Numbered from the stretch's first letter, positions 1 through 10,384 are shown. The stretch: DNA of 47,362 nt from Chara braunii (GCA_003427395.1 BFEA01000010.1:2802261-2849622), one strand, 5' to 3'. Numbers and translations are program-made. The notes: generated from the sequence alone by a model not told the origin.

Positions 1-1787
1 GTAATGAGCAAGCCATTGCGGCTCAACCACAATCTTGTCACACTTTTACCAAAGTATCGTGAACGTTGAAAGGTCTAGCTAAAGGCAAATCCTCAGCCCT
101 TCGCTATCAGCAAGTTACTCGTCGGTAAAAATCTGAGCAGTGACCTTCTAACCTTCTCTCGGACCCCTCAGTATTACTTCCGGAGCCAATGTAGTGGATC
201 CTTGCAGAAAAATGGGGGATGAGGACACAGTAAGAGTGACCTATTCTCTGCACCGAGACAAAACCGAAGGCTGGGAAGAGAGAGTAGCCCAGGATTTTCA
301 TCGTCAAAAACACCTCACGATGGGACATACCTTGAAGCTAGTGAAAGACCAGACTATGATTGAGTATACCTACTACATTCATGAATCAGACGGAAGGCTG
401 CACAACACTCTCTCATCAGTAGGATCTGTTGAGGAAGCAAAGAAGATTGTGGCGGGTGATCGGGAAGAAACTTTTTGTCATCAATTTTGAGAGAAATGGG
501 TATGTATCAGGTAGAAGTGAACTAGGAAAAACAGACCGGATCAGAGATTGGTCACAGTCAGGCACGTTACATCACCGAAGTACGATCAGTAATCGAAGCA
601 TCCTCGAAACTAAGAAAGTCAGAAAGACGGCAACCATCACACATATGAGTACAGTTCAGACCTTTCCGGTCAGCAAGCCAGCGTAGACCAATCTTAATCA
701 GATTGCCCTCAGGGATGCTTTCCGATACCGGTACATCAGTGCAATTGGCTTCAGGCAAAATGAACTATCTATTTTTGTGATTCACACTGAGTTCACTGAG
801 GGGACTATTCATGACCAGAGACCCTATGTAAAGAAGGGCAAGGAAACTCATGAACTCTTTGATTCTTCTGGACTGCAGCAACCAGGTACCTTGAAGAGAG
901 AGAGAAAGAGCTAGATGAGAGCGGAGCAAAGCTGATCCGAAGCTTTGGGCCCAAGCTCTATGTTGATTATCCCAAGCCTCCAGTGCCTTTCACTCTCACT
1001 GATGGGTCTTGCTGGGGTGACTTGGTAGACTTGGCCAAGAGGTACATTTCTCCAACAGTGATCGACTACGAAGCAGTGACAGAGCCTTCCGAGTTCCCAC
1101 ACCTCAGGCGATGAATCTTTTCTCAGCCATATTTCCCCACCCTATGGGAAAAGTTCTGTGCTATGGTTGACTTCCGTATCATGGAGTTTGGTTGGAAGTG
1201 CTAAGAACTAGCAGGTTTCAGGTGACTCTATATACAGAGGCCACAGACTCAGAAAGTACGGGGGCATGTTTCGAGGCACAAGAAAAGCACAACGAAAAGA
1301 GAGACCAAGTGAGAAATTTGGAGGGATGAGTGAGGACATTTGACTGGTGTTGGCCATGCTCCCTACATATGTACTTTCTGAGACTATTACGAGTTCTCAT
1401 TCTTTCCTCATCCGACTTTGTTGCTGTCATAGCTTGAGTCAGTCACTCTTTTTTTCCTGCATTGTCATTGCTGATGATTGCATCCTCTTGATGATTCTGT
1501 CACAGTTCTCAAAACCAGAAAATCGCAGAATTGATACATGCATAAGAGTTCAAAACCCCATGATTATTATTTGCAATATTTTTTGTTGTTCTGAATCAAA
1601 ATAAAAGATTACTAAGACCGGGGACCGGCGGAGACCGCAATTGAACGGTCTCGTGAGACGCACACAACAGGAAGAAATTTGTTATATTTAATTTATTCAT
1701 TTATTGGAACTGTTATACAAAATCTTGCGTGACAGCCTGTTGGCTTTCCGGTCGCCTGAAGAGGCCCGACTGGAAAAAAGTGCGACA
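1..1787 (+). repeat. 1.8-kb direct repeat, copy 1
   Basis: This stretch matches 17677-19472 in the same orientation, with scattered substitutions and small indels (a few percent by eye, not counted). The match starts at base 1 and stops after GTGCGACA at 1787. It carries decayed coding sequence (194-1203), then a non-coding tail with an AATAAA at 1600-1605 and an AT-rich stretch. The pair flanks the module array and the gypsy element, so it could be a pair of very long terminal repeats or two copies of a larger dispersed element. The ending in CA is compatible with an LTR end, but no primer binding site follows. Confidence 0.9.
194..1203 (+). pseudogene. Decayed unknown reading frame in the 1.8-kb repeat, copy 1
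   Basis: Coding-like sequence is spread over different frames. An open stretch at 194-490 reads GDEDTVRVTYSLHRDK at its start. A second stretch, about 700-1203, contains RPYVKKGKETHELFD and later YPKPPVPFTLTDGSCW. Compared with the copy at 18370-18903 it has a one-base deletion near 865 and a TGA at 1112-1114 where the other copy has CGA, but it keeps TGG at 1013-1015 where the other copy has TAG. The second stretch resembles the modules at 2132-4022: an RPYVKKG-type segment, then an acidic helix-rich part, then PP.P and a W followed by a hydrophobic run. I do not recognise the family. Independent lesions in the two copies suggest both were once coding. Confidence 0.6.
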
Positions 1788-2131
1788 AAAATAGCGCCGT
1801 TGCCAGGGACATGAAAATGTTTCGTGTCCGGAACGAGCCTGGGTCAGCAAATAGCTTTGAGCTTTGATTAAGCCTTGAGAACTGTTGACAATTTTTGAAT
1901 TTTCAGACTGAATTTTCAAATTTCCTTGAGTCGTTATTCTCTTGGAAAATCCAGTTGCTAACTAAGTCTTGTCTTTCCTTGCGTGAGGTACCACACTGGA
2001 CTGGAGAAGGAGACTGATGTTCATGTTCGAGAGAATCAGGATTGATCTCAGGTATGCCTTATGAGCCTATGATGCCCTTGAGATACTAGGAAGGAAAAGA
2101 GAGAGTCAGGGGCTCAGAGACTTCATCAAGA
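1788..2131. other. Spacer between repeat copy 1 and the module array
   Basis: I see no gene here. It begins right where homology to the second 1.8-kb repeat stops. There is no TGGTATC- or TGGCGCC-type primer binding site just inside the boundary, which weakens the view that 1-1787 is the 5' LTR of the gypsy element downstream. Confidence 0.5.
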
Positions 2132-2546
2132 ATGTTAACTACTGATGCGTCGAAAGAACTCTCGAAAGTGATTACTAAAGGGATATTCCCATATCAGTAT
2201 GAGCATTGTTGGGTCTACCGTTCTGACAATTTGGCCATCAGCATAGTGCTGACTCGCTTCTTGGAGGGGGATATCTATGATATCCGTCCTTATGTCAAGA
2301 AGGGAGACTGTGACGATGGTGAAGCTTTTCACTGGTTATGGGGAATTGCAATCCAATCTCTTTATGATGAGAAGGCATATTTAATCAAGCAGAAGAAGAG
2401 AGTGGAATGAAGTTTAATGCCAGTAACATATGAGACTGTCCTGATCCCTCCTATACCTGACAGCTACTGTAATGGGATTAACTGGTTGCAAATTATTAGC
2501 ATGGTACTGACGTGGGAAAAAAGAACTGGTGGTCATGAGAACTAAA
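2132..2546 (+). pseudogene. Unknown module, unit B of the array
   Basis: The open frame starts at ATG 2132 and continues past a TGA at 2408-2410 in the same frame to about 2546. It shows GIFPYQYEHCWV early, then EGDIYDIRPYVKKG, then an alpha-helical charged stretch, then IPPIPDSY followed by NWLQIISMV. The EG.I.D.RPYVKKG block is also in the 1.8-kb repeat (EGTIHDLRPYVKKG). The order PYE-type block, YVxKG/YVPK block, PP.P, NW is the signature shared with units C and D. There is no signal peptide, membrane segment or known catalytic motif. Function unknown. It lies upstream of a gypsy gag on the same strand and may be part of that element. Confidence 0.6.
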
Positions 2547-3023
2547 AAGACTTCAGCAGAAGAAATCAAACAGAGAAGGTTGAAATTTGGCAGAGGTTCA
2601 GACCCAAGTCAAGAGAAAGTCGAGTGTCTCTTAAAGTCACTGAATACTCTAAGCAAGAGAGAGGTGTTCCCATATGAGGCTGTCAGATATGAGATGGTTG
2701 AGAGCGGATGAGAGAAGGAACGATTATATGTACTAACATTCTATTTCACAGACCTGGATATGTGTTATGTGAGAATCTATGTCCCAAAGGAAAGAAGTAC
2801 TGAAGCAGTACATGGGAGATGCTGGGGATTTGCTGAAGAGGTAGTACTGAAAGAGAAAGAGAGATTTGAGAGGGAAAATAAGAATTTCACCGGATCTACT
2901 CGATTTATTGTCTTTGAGGGATTTTCAGCTCCTCCCTTGCCCGATATAAATTTGTCAAGAGAAAATTGGTCTGCGGTGGTTGAGTTTGCTCTGAAAGTGA
3001 AACGAGACCAAAGAGTCAAATGA
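2529..3023 (+). pseudogene. Unknown module, unit C of the array
   Basis: This is a single frame from ATG 2529 with one internal TGA (2709-2711), ending at TGA 3021-3023. In order it contains KVECLLKSLNTLSKREVFPY, RYEM, YVLTFYFTDLD, RIYVPKERSTE, CW, a Glu/Lys-rich helix, FEGFSAPPLPDINLS, NWSAVVEFALKVKR. Unit D repeats each block in the same order (LLNSLN, PYE, YVLTCYFIDLD, DVPK, CW, ISSPP, NWSVMIDLIWKVKR), so C and D are tandem paralogues. The stop codon overlaps the ATG of unit D (ATGA). No family is recognised. The repeated architecture without catalytic motifs suggests a structural or binding role, which is inference. Confidence 0.65.
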
Positions 3024-3510
3024 GCCGACGCTATGTACCCTCAATAAAGAAACCTAGGCTTAGACTGATAAGAGACCATGGAGGGTTAAGTAAGGTTGAA
3101 TCAGATAAACTGTTAAATTCCCTCAATTCTATAGCGAGTAGAGTCGTAATCCCCTACGAGATCATGAGGTATGAGGCCATAAAGAAACCAGGGCAAGAAC
3201 AGGACCGTCTGTATGTTCTTACCTGCTATTTTATTGATCTTGATGAGTATGATATTGGAATTGATGTGCCAAAACAAAGATTTGAAGAGTGTAGAAAATG
3301 AGTGTGTTGGCAACGAGCATCGGATCTTGTGCATGATGAGAAAAGAATATTAGAGCGAGAGGGAGAGAATTTCTCCTTTAGTATATTGTCAGACCTTTTG
3401 TTGGGATATCATCACCACCTGTTGAGGGACTTACATTCTGAAGACACAATTGGTCAGTCATGATAGACCTTATATGGAAAGTGAAGAGAGCCCAAGAAGA
3501 ATACTCTCAG
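3020..3510 (+). pseudogene. Unknown module, unit D of the array
   Basis: The open frame runs from ATG 3020 to TGA 3299-3301, continues in the same frame through VCWQRASDLVHDEKR, and then shifts frame near 3390-3400. In the new frame it reads GISSPPVEGL and NWSVMIDLIWKVKRAQEE. It aligns block by block with unit C (LLNSLN, PYE, YVLT.YF.DLD, VPK, CW, ERE..NF, PP, NWS, KVKR). One stop and at least one indel make it a pseudogene. The coherence across the shift shows that the intact ancestor covered the whole stretch. Function unknown. Confidence 0.6.
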
Positions 3511-4022
3511 TAGCCAGGATAACTACTGTGAGGGACAAACTTTATGAGGTGACAGGGCATGATAATCCCTTTGTAATCTTGAGGCATGAGATTTGTGGGA
3601 AATGACATATAATATTTCATATTCCTGTGGTTAAATTTCTGAACTCTAACAGTTTGGATGTGAGGGTTTACTCCCCTGCCTGTCCAGAGGAGGAAGTTGA
3701 CTACTTGGAGTATTTAAAAGAGGAGTATGTCAGTCTTGAGCGGACAAAAGAATGGCTAGAGAAACTAAGAAGGAAAGTAACATGGGGAGTGAGAGTAAGA
3801 GAATTTTAAAGTCTCTCTGAGTTCTCAATTGCGGAGGGATTTGAAGACAGAAGAGATTGGATGCCTCTATTGGAGGCTATTGCTGAGATTGGTAGAGCAA
3901 GGGAGAAAAACTCTACTGTGATGATAAAATCCATGTTTCTGAGTACCTTTGAACACATGTTCAAAATCCCTGATTATGTCCAACCTGAGATCTATCTTTC
4001 AGATGTTTCCTATGATGGTTAA
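3510..4022 (+). pseudogene. Unknown module, unit E of the array (diverged)
   Basis: One frame from about 3510 to TAA 4020-4022, with a TGA near 3603 and a TAA at 3807-3809. It shows RDKLYEVTGHDNPFVILRHE, then DVRVYSPACPEEEVDYLEYL, a charged coiled-coil-like run, then EFSIAEGF and DWMPLLEAIAEIGRA. These match the order in units B-D (N-terminal helix, PYE/RYE-type block, VYVP-type block, charged helix, W plus hydrophobic run), but similarity is weaker. I read it as the most diverged member of the array. Not a known family by eye. Confidence 0.45.
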
Positions 4023-4024
4023 CA

Positions 4025-4339
4025 ATGCCGCGCTTGGTTGAACAGTTAACATTTGGGGTTGTATTGGAAGGAAAAACAATCAAGATAGAAGAGACTCTTC
4101 AGATCTCTGACAGAAACCTCTCTACCTTGGATGAGCTTGAGTTTTTGCAACCTTTTCTTGATCAGATGAGAGATTCTGCCCTGAGAGCTGTCACTGACCA
4201 GACTGAGATTAACTACCTACTGAAGGTAGTGAGGGAGCTACTGGAAGAATATCCTATCATTCTTCCAGGGAACGAGTCTCTCTTGCTAGGAGGAATAACA
4301 CCGGATCATAAGCCATGCAATTTGATTATGAGATTATAG
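4025..4339 (+). CDS. Unknown 104-aa ORF ending the module array
   Basis: An open frame of 104 codons from ATG 4025, three bases after the TAA of unit E. It is acidic and leucine-rich, with TLDELEFLQPFLDQM and YLLKVVRELLEEYP. It does not clearly carry the repeated module blocks. It precedes the Gag-like sequence starting at 4643 on the same strand and may be the C-terminal tail of the same ancestral polyprotein. No transmembrane segment or known motif is seen. 4340-4642 holds further broken frames with nothing I can name. Confidence 0.4.
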   Translation: MPRLVEQLTFGVVLEGKTIKIEETLQISDRNLSTLDELEFLQPFLDQMRDSALRAVTDQTEINYLLKVVRELLEEYPIILPGNESLLLGGITPDHKPCNLIMRL

Positions 4340-4642
4340 ACTTCACTCGATATTTTATGATTCGGGGTATTGTAAAAGGGTATAATAGAAGATTGAGTAG
4401 GGATGATGAAAGAGAATTGATCGAAGATTACATTGGAAGGTTGAGAAGGATTGCGTTACCCATGATCACTACCTAGTTCATTATTGCTTACACTCTTTAT
4501 GTACAAAATTATCAAGGGGTAAAGTAAACAAGAGAAGAGAGAAACGAACATGTATCCCTTGTGAGAAGAGTGTGAGATTGAAAAATAAGGAAAGAGAGGA
4601 CAAAAATGACAGAAAGAGAGAAGAAAGTATCTGGGAAAGTCT

Positions 4643-5359
4643 ATGGTCAAGATGGCTGGTCGTTCAAGACCTAGCTCATCTGCAGGGACCAATGAAGAGG
4701 CCTTGGTTGGGGTTATACGAGAATTGGTCGAGAGAGTTGACACTATAAAAGGAGGGTCAGACATTGCAAGAGCAAAGAGGCCAAATGAGAGAATTCCTTG
4801 TTTCAGAGGACCTCAAGTAAACGATTTCCTGGACGAGTATGAATTATTTGGACTCAGTTATGACTAGACAGACAAACAATGACTTAAGCACCTTCTATCT
4901 TACTGTGATACAGACTCGAGGTTGGCTGTTCAGGAGTTGATGGAAGGGGCCACTACATGGGAAGAGGTCAAAGAGAGAATGAAATAAGAATTTGAGAAAG
5001 ACTCAGTTCCAACTACAACCAAAGATTTACTCAACATCAAAAGAGCTTAGTATGACACTTTCAATGTTTTCCTTCTGAATTTCATCTGAACAACAAGAAG
5101 AATTTCATATTTGGGCGAAGCTCAGAGATGCCATATATTTTTGACAAATTTTACTGACACAGAAAGGCGGGCAGCCCTTAATCAGGCTCAACACTAACTT
5201 CTCAGATGGAACGAAATGGTTGCAATTGTTAGAACTCTGCCTACAGTTTCTCATAAGAAATGGTCACTAGATCAGATCAGTACATTGGTCAAGGACTGAG
5301 AGATTGAGAATGGTATGAACAGAGGGAACAATCTGAGTGCTGGAAATATTATTTAAAGA
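4643..5359 (+). pseudogene. gag: Gag-like N-terminal and capsid region, gypsy element
   Basis: ATG 4643 opens 74 codons, including a Ser-rich start and VGVIRELVERVDTI, then RIPCFRGPQVNDFLDEYELF. Gypsy Gag proteins of plants have this type of segment (a 'F.G..V..FL..YE..' block). After a TAG at 4865-4867 the same frame continues with about eight more stops. It shows LKHLLSYCD, WEEVKERMK, then ISYLGEAQRC, typical of the Gag helical domain. The Gag structural polyprotein packages the element RNA in cytoplasmic particles. This copy is too broken to work. The stop after GLSYD and others at Trp-like positions suggest transition-driven decay. Confidence 0.7.
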
Positions 5360-6040
5360 GTGATGACTAACTATATGCTTGCAAACCATGTTGTGGATGA
5401 CAGAGGAAAGAAGAAAGTTAAAAGTGGAGAGGATGATGATGATGATGATGATGATGAAGGCTATGGTAAGAAGGGAGATTCTTCTAGATCTAGAAAGAAT
5501 GGAGGGAACGGTGAAAGAGTAAACAGAGAAAGAAGGAAGTATGATGACCGTCCTAAGAAAAGTTTTGTTTGCTATTATTGTGGTGACGGATGTCATTCTA
5601 CCACTTATTGCAGGACTCTTGAGGAGGATGTGAAGAGTGGGGTGACAAAGAAGGATGCTATGGGTCATGTCTGTGATAGTTCATGGAAGAAGTTGGACCC
5701 CAGACATCCAGGAGGTATGAGACTTATCGCTTTTAAACATGATGAAAAAATGAAGAAGAAGAAGAAGAAGAGAAAGACTAATGTGAATGTTCATTTTCTT
5801 GTTGATGAGTTGCCTAATGAGTTTGTACAGGAAACAAGTGGCCCTCATGCCGCGATTGAGCTGTCTCTGCAATCCTTAACATTGATAAAGGATGCGTCTG
5901 ATAAGGCTTCTACAAGTGGACCTTCATTAGAAGGAAATTTTACTTCTCAGAGTCCTTCTGAATTAGTAGAATCTCCTTCTAATGAAACAACTCACTTCCT
6001 GGTCAACATGATGTCATTTGATGGTGATCTACCTCCATAA
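5360..6040 (+). CDS. gag: Gag C-terminal / nucleocapsid part with CCHC zinc knuckle
   Basis: The longest open part of Gag, 226 codons. Residues about 23-32 are a run of acidic residues (Asp repeat at DNA 5431-5457), then a basic Arg/Lys/Ser region. A zinc knuckle CYYCGDGCHSTTYC (CX2CX4HX4C) lies near residues 71-84, with GHVCDSSWKKL downstream. A Lys run (about 130-140) precedes NVHFLVDELPNEF. CCHC knuckles bind RNA in Gag nucleocapsid domains. The same knuckle plus GH.C...W.K block recurs at 40882-41052. The preceding frame is interrupted by stops, so this is the open remainder of a longer Gag. The ATG at 5360 is unlikely to be a true start. Confidence 0.8.
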   Translation: MMTNYMLANHVVDDRGKKKVKSGEDDDDDDDDEGYGKKGDSSRSRKNGGNGERVNRERRKYDDRPKKSFVCYYCGDGCHSTTYCRTLEEDVKSGVTKKDAMGHVCDSSWKKLDPRHPGGMRLIAFKHDEKMKKKKKKRKTNVNVHFLVDELPNEFVQETSGPHAAIELSLQSLTLIKDASDKASTSGPSLEGNFTSQSPSELVESPSNETTHFLVNMMSFDGDLPP

Positions 6041-6046
6041 CTCGTC

Positions 6047-6762
6047 ATGGAACCCAGTGTTGTGCTTGGTGAAGTGAGAAACCTTCAAGCACGTTTGACG
6101 CCCCAAATGATAAAGGAAAAGAAAAGAAGGAAAGTTGAGGAATCTCTGATTAATATTCTTGATGATCCAGATTCAAAACTTCCACATAGAAAGAATGAAT
6201 AAGGAAGGAAGAGAAGATTTATTCTCAAGAATGATTTGGAAGACGGGACAATGATTACTGACGTGATTACTAAAATGTTGGAAGAGACAGAAGTGACTCT
6301 GTCATTCAAGGAAGCAATGACTCTAGCGCCCAAGTTGAGAGAAGAACTAAAAAAACTGATTGAGAATAATAAATTATAAGTTAATTATTTGTGATCAGTT
6401 TTCCCCAGTCAGTTGAACAGATCACTGCCAGATTGCAAAATGAGATTCGCAACCATAGGATGTGGGCACCTGACCATTTATATTAGTCAAGTGAAGATTC
6501 GAGTCTTAATGGACTCTGGGGCAGAGATGATTTTTCTTTCTCGGATAACAATGAAGGCTTGTGATTTATGTATTGATAGACCTGCAAAAAACATACTGAG
6601 TAATATTGCATGAGAATTTTTTGTGGCCGGATTTATTGACAATCTGCCTATTAGAGTTAGGACCATATCCGTTGCATTACTGGGTTTTGTAGTGTCGGAA
6701 CTAGACCACGATTGCATCTTGGACACTCCATTCTTGAATAGAATGGAGTCCATTCTTGCATA
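6047..6762 (+). pseudogene. Retroviral-type aspartic protease region
   Basis: A frame with several stops contains KEAMTLAPKLREELKKLI, then VKIRVLMDSGAEMIFLSR, and about 55 residues later GFVVSELDHDCILDTPFL. DSGA is the catalytic D-S/T-G motif of retropepsins, here DSG. The later block matches the 'D.ILG.PFL' region that closes the protease fold, with Gly replaced by Asp. The protease cleaves the Gag-Pol polyprotein. The stop at 6611-6613 splits the domain. It sits between Gag and RT as expected for a gypsy element. Confidence 0.8.
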
Positions 6763-7357
6763 GAATGGAGGCAGTCCAATTTTTCAGTCACGAGGGGTCA
6801 TCCTAGATCGGCCTACAGGATCCAGAGACTTCTTAGGAGCAGACCTTTATGGTCTGCATTAAAAGTGATTTCAAACATCGATTGTCTGCTAATTCAATCA
6901 GAAAAGAAGAGTCTACTGAAAGGATTAGGAGACTAAGAGAAGAGGGTAAACAAGAGGTTAAAGAAGAAATTTCAGTGGGTATTAATGAAGTTTCGAAAAT
7001 GATAAAAACCCTTGGTAATCTCAAGGATGAGGACGGATAAATTGAAGCATTTAAGAAGGCTGTAGAGACTGCTTAGGGAGGGAGGATGAAACTAAAATTT
7101 GCATCGACTCGTTCTTTTTTAGAAAAATAGTCACTGGGTCAAAGAGAAAATATAATCCCAATGGGGTGAAGAAAAACCCGGCGGCAGTCCTAGTAGAAAA
7201 GAATTATGATGAAACTTTGAAAAAAAAGAGGAAAATTATTGAAGCATTAAGAAAGTCTGCAAAATTGGAAAATAGAGTCACCAAAGAGAAATTTGATACG
7301 ATGAAGATAGACTCGGATCAGTTTATCCTGCCTAAAGAAAAATAATATATCTTCAAA
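6763..7357 (+). pseudogene. Protease-RT linker region, gypsy pol
   Basis: Lys/Glu-rich broken frames join protease and RT. The clearest open part is 6849-7040 on the + strand (63 codons, charged, KMIKTLGNLKDEDG at its end). There is no recognised domain. Base composition and strand match the neighbouring pol, so I treat it as a linker and not as a separate gene. Confidence 0.5.
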
Positions 7358-8782
7358 ATGTGTCAGGAGTTCTCTGGTGCATTCTCCTTTAATGATGAAG
7401 AGAGAGGGCGGTTGAACTTGGATATGATCAAGATGGCCAAAATTTGGACAGTTGATCATGTTCCATGGAATGATAGGCCTACCAAGTATGCCCTGAAAGA
7501 AGAAGCAGAGGTTGTAAAATATATTGACAAGAAGATTGCTTCTAATGCCGCTGAACCTGCTGATGAACCGTATGCTAACCACTGGTTTTGCTTTTGGAAA
7601 CCAGGGGGTGGATTGAGATGAATACAGAATCTTCAGAAGCTCAACTCTGTGACGGTACGTGATGCAGGTACTCTTCCTAATGCCGATCTCCTCTCTGAAT
7701 TTTTTGTTGGTCGATGCATTTATTCTTTAGTTGATTTATATTTTAGCTATGATCAGTTTCCCATTGATCTCACTAGTCGGCCAATGACTGTCATGCACAC
7801 GCCAAGAGGGCTCATTCAGATGTGTGTGGTACCTCAGGGTTGGACTAATGGTGTGGCAATGGTTCAAAGGGATATGATCTAAGTCATGCAATATATTTCT
7901 CCTGAAGTAACCAGACCCTATATTGATGACAATCCCGTGAAAAGACCCCTGGTAAAGGATGAGACTTTCGTTGCAGGCGGAGTCAGGAAGTTTGTTTGGG
8001 AACACGCTGAGGGAGTGAAGATGGTCCTAGAGAGACTTCATAAATATGACTTGACTGCCAGTGGACCAAAGTCCCTTCTCTTTCAGCCAGAAATAATCAT
8101 CTTGGGCTTCAGATGTTTCTCCAAGGGTAGGAGTCCTGACCCCAAAAAGATAGACAAGATCTTGAACTGGTCTCTGTCACTCAAGAGAGTGACAGACGTC
8201 AGAAACTTTTTGGGTGTCTGTGGATTCTGGAGGATTTTTATTCCTCATTTTGCTACCCTTGCAGAGCCTTTGAGGGAGATGGTAAGGCAAGGGGCTAATT
8301 TAGCATGGAATGAAAAAAGACAAGCCGTTGCAGAAGCTCTACAAGAGAAATTAAAAGATGGGGGTGTAGTGCTGGGAGTGTTTTTTTATGATGATGAAGA
8401 GGCAAAACCTTTCATCATCGAGGCAGATGGAGGTCCAGTAGCTCTGGGTGGTGTACTTATTCAGAAATATGAAAATGAGAAAGAGAGACCTCTGAGATTT
8501 GAGAGCATGACTCTTAACTCTACAGAGAGAGGTTATACTCAATTCAGAAAAGAGCTACTGACATTTATCCATAGCCTCAGATGCTTCAGACACTATGTAC
8601 TAGGGAGAAGATTCATCTTGAAGACTGATGCATCTGCTGTGAGTGGTGCCATTAAGAAGCACCAACAAGTAGATCCAACAGTCAGTAGGTGGATTGCCTT
8701 CATCTGGACTTTTGATTTTAAGTTGGAAAAGATTCCTACTGAGAAGAACAGAGCTGGAGAAAAGATGAAGAATAAGATGTAA
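7358..8782 (+). pseudogene. pol: Reverse transcriptase and RNase H region
   Basis: RT blocks in order: VPWNDRPTKYALKEEAE, then NHWFCFWKPGGGLR followed by a TGA, YSLVDLYFSYDQFPID (catalytic Asp in VDLY), PQGWTNGVAMVQRDM, then YIDD at about 7921-7932, the YxDD active site. A TAA at 7880-7882 and a frame change near 7883 break it. 7886-8782 is open for 298 codons and contains YIDD, the thumb/connection (VTDVRNFLGVCGFWRIFIPHF) and RNase H with FIIEADGGP, the Glu of RKELLTF and LKTDASAVSGAI. RT copies element RNA and RNase H removes the RNA strand. Lesions exclude activity. Confidence 0.9.
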
Positions 8783-8786
8783 ACGG

Positions 8787-9477
8787 GTCGATTGAAGAAT
8801 CAGCCTATGTTAATAATTTTCTGAATGAAAAGGATGATGAAGATTATGAAGTATCACGCTTCTATAAGTGGAGTTTGTGGCCTGAAGAGAGAGACGGTTG
8901 GGGAGAGATCCTTAATGCCTATGTTTATGAGTCGATTCTTGGGAAAGAAGAAGAGGATGAGCCCAATGATTGGTATGCTAGAGTTAATGCAGCAGCAGTG
9001 GCTGCTCATGAAATGAGGAAAAACTCTGGTTCAAAAGAAGAAGAAGAAGGTGAAAAGAAGGAGAAAGAGATATTTTTCACTTCTGAAGAATACGATGGAA
9101 GTTATCAAAAGATGTGTAAGAAGATGGAAAGAGAACAACTAAAGGAATATTATTGTAAAAATTCAAAGAGGAATTTCAGATTAAAAAGAGGACATCTCTT
9201 TGTGGATGGTAAGGGAGGACTACCTCCACTAAGAATGGTCTGTGGTAAGGAGAGACAATTAGAGATAATTGTTGCTCTACATGAGGGGGTTGCAGGTGGT
9301 CACAGAGCTACTGAGGCAACCTGCTTTAAGACTGTCAAGTTCTACTTCTGGCCTGACATGAGAGACATGATTTTCAGATTTTGTAAATCATGTGTGTTAT
9401 ATCAGAAGAGGTCTACTACAAGAATGATAGAACCTTCCCCACTATTCTGGTGGAGCCAGAAAGTCGAGTTCATTTAG
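8787..9477 (+). pseudogene. pol: Integrase N-terminal zinc-binding part
   Basis: An open frame about 230 codons long. The first part is acidic and unrecognised. The C-terminal part contains ALHEGVAGGHRATEATCF and, about 25 residues on, FCKSCVLYQKR: the HHCC zinc-binding domain of retroelement integrases. The frame stops at 9475-9477, inside the catalytic core, and coding continues in the frame of 9390-9992. A frameshift therefore lies between about 9440 and 9470. HHCC domains help integrase multimerise and bind DNA ends. Confidence 0.85.
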
Positions 9478-10384
9478 ATCTCATCACCATGCCATTAGGC
9501 AAGGGCGGAATGAGATGTATATTGAACATAAGAGATAATTTCTCTGGATATGTTGAGGCAAAAACTCTAAAAAGGAAGACAGCCGAGCTAGTGGCTGACT
9601 GGATAGAGAAAGTCTATCTCATGTATCCTTTTATCAGAGAGTTTGTCTTAGACAGAGGATCAAAGTTCAAAAATGAGATTGTAAGAAGAATCACTCTTAA
9701 GTTGGGTGTCAGAATTCGATATGTGACTACTTACCATCCTCAAGCGAATGCGCCAGTCGAAAGAGGTCACAGAACCTTGAAAGATTCATTGACTAAGTGG
9801 TGTGAAGGAAATCTCAGTAATTGGCCAAAAGTATTAAGAGTTGTTGTCTATGCTGACAACATAACAGTCAAGAGGACTACTGACTATGCTTCATTTACTC
9901 TGTGGTATGACCGATATGCTACATTGCCTATTGAGAACGTACTCAAGATATGGTCAAGTCAAGAAAGCGACAGAGATTATTCTATTTCATAGCTCCTCCA
10001 GATCAGAATGAGACAAATATCAGAAGTTGATCAAGCAGTGATGGATGCTGCAGAGAGAATGACTTCCAACATATTATCTAATCAAGAGAGATGGGATAAG
10101 AAAAGATATATAAGAAAAGTGAAATTAAAGGTTGGTGATGTTGTTCTTTTATTCGACAATTCTCTTGAGACTAAGTGGACTAAACGATTGGAGCCTAGAT
10201 GACTTGGTCCTTACAAAATCACAGGAGAAGCAGAAGGCAAAGTTTCTGAGATATAAAAAATGGATGGATCCAGGGTTCATGACATGGTATCAGGGTCAAG
10301 ACTTCGTAAGTTCATTTTCAGAGACCCTGATCTGATCCCTACGGTGATCTCAAAGAGAGGAAAGAAAAGTCAATTATCCAAGTA
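9390..10384 (+). pseudogene. pol: Integrase catalytic core and GPY/F-like tail
   Basis: The core has the DDE triad: first Asp in RVHLDLITMP, second in FVLDRGSKF, Glu in HPQANAPVERGHR. The spacing is normal for a retroelement integrase. After a TAG at 9990-9992 the same frame resumes with WDKKRYIRKVKLKVGDVVLL, then RLEPR, a TGA, and LGPYKI. This is the GPY/F module with its usual Trp codon changed to a stop. Further stops lie near 10253 and 10384. Integrase inserts the DNA copy into chromosomes. Active-site residues are kept but the chain is broken. Confidence 0.9.

Larger units (their letters stand above)
4643..10384 (+). mobile_element. Decayed Ty3/gypsy retrotransposon internal region
   Basis: The order on the + strand is Gag, CCHC knuckle, aspartic protease, reverse transcriptase, RNase H, integrase with HHCC and DDE residues, then a GPY/F-like tail. 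RT before integrase is the Ty3/gypsy (Metaviridae) order. About 15 in-frame stops and several frameshifts make it non-functional. Several stops sit where Trp, Gln or Arg is expected, consistent with C-to-T/G-to-A transitions. I could not identify flanking LTRs, a PBS or a polypurine tract with confidence. The module array 2132-4339 may be part of the element. Confidence 0.9.

Noticed and set aside
5360-5668. Programmed frameshift or alternative stop-codon reading in the gypsy element
   Set aside because: All three stop codons occur in frame, along with random indels. Ordinary decay explains it better than recoding.
10283-10295. TGGTATCAGGGTC, resembling an LTR primer binding site on the + strand
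   Set aside because: It lies within the coding tail of the gypsy integrase, with no LTR end before it; chance match.
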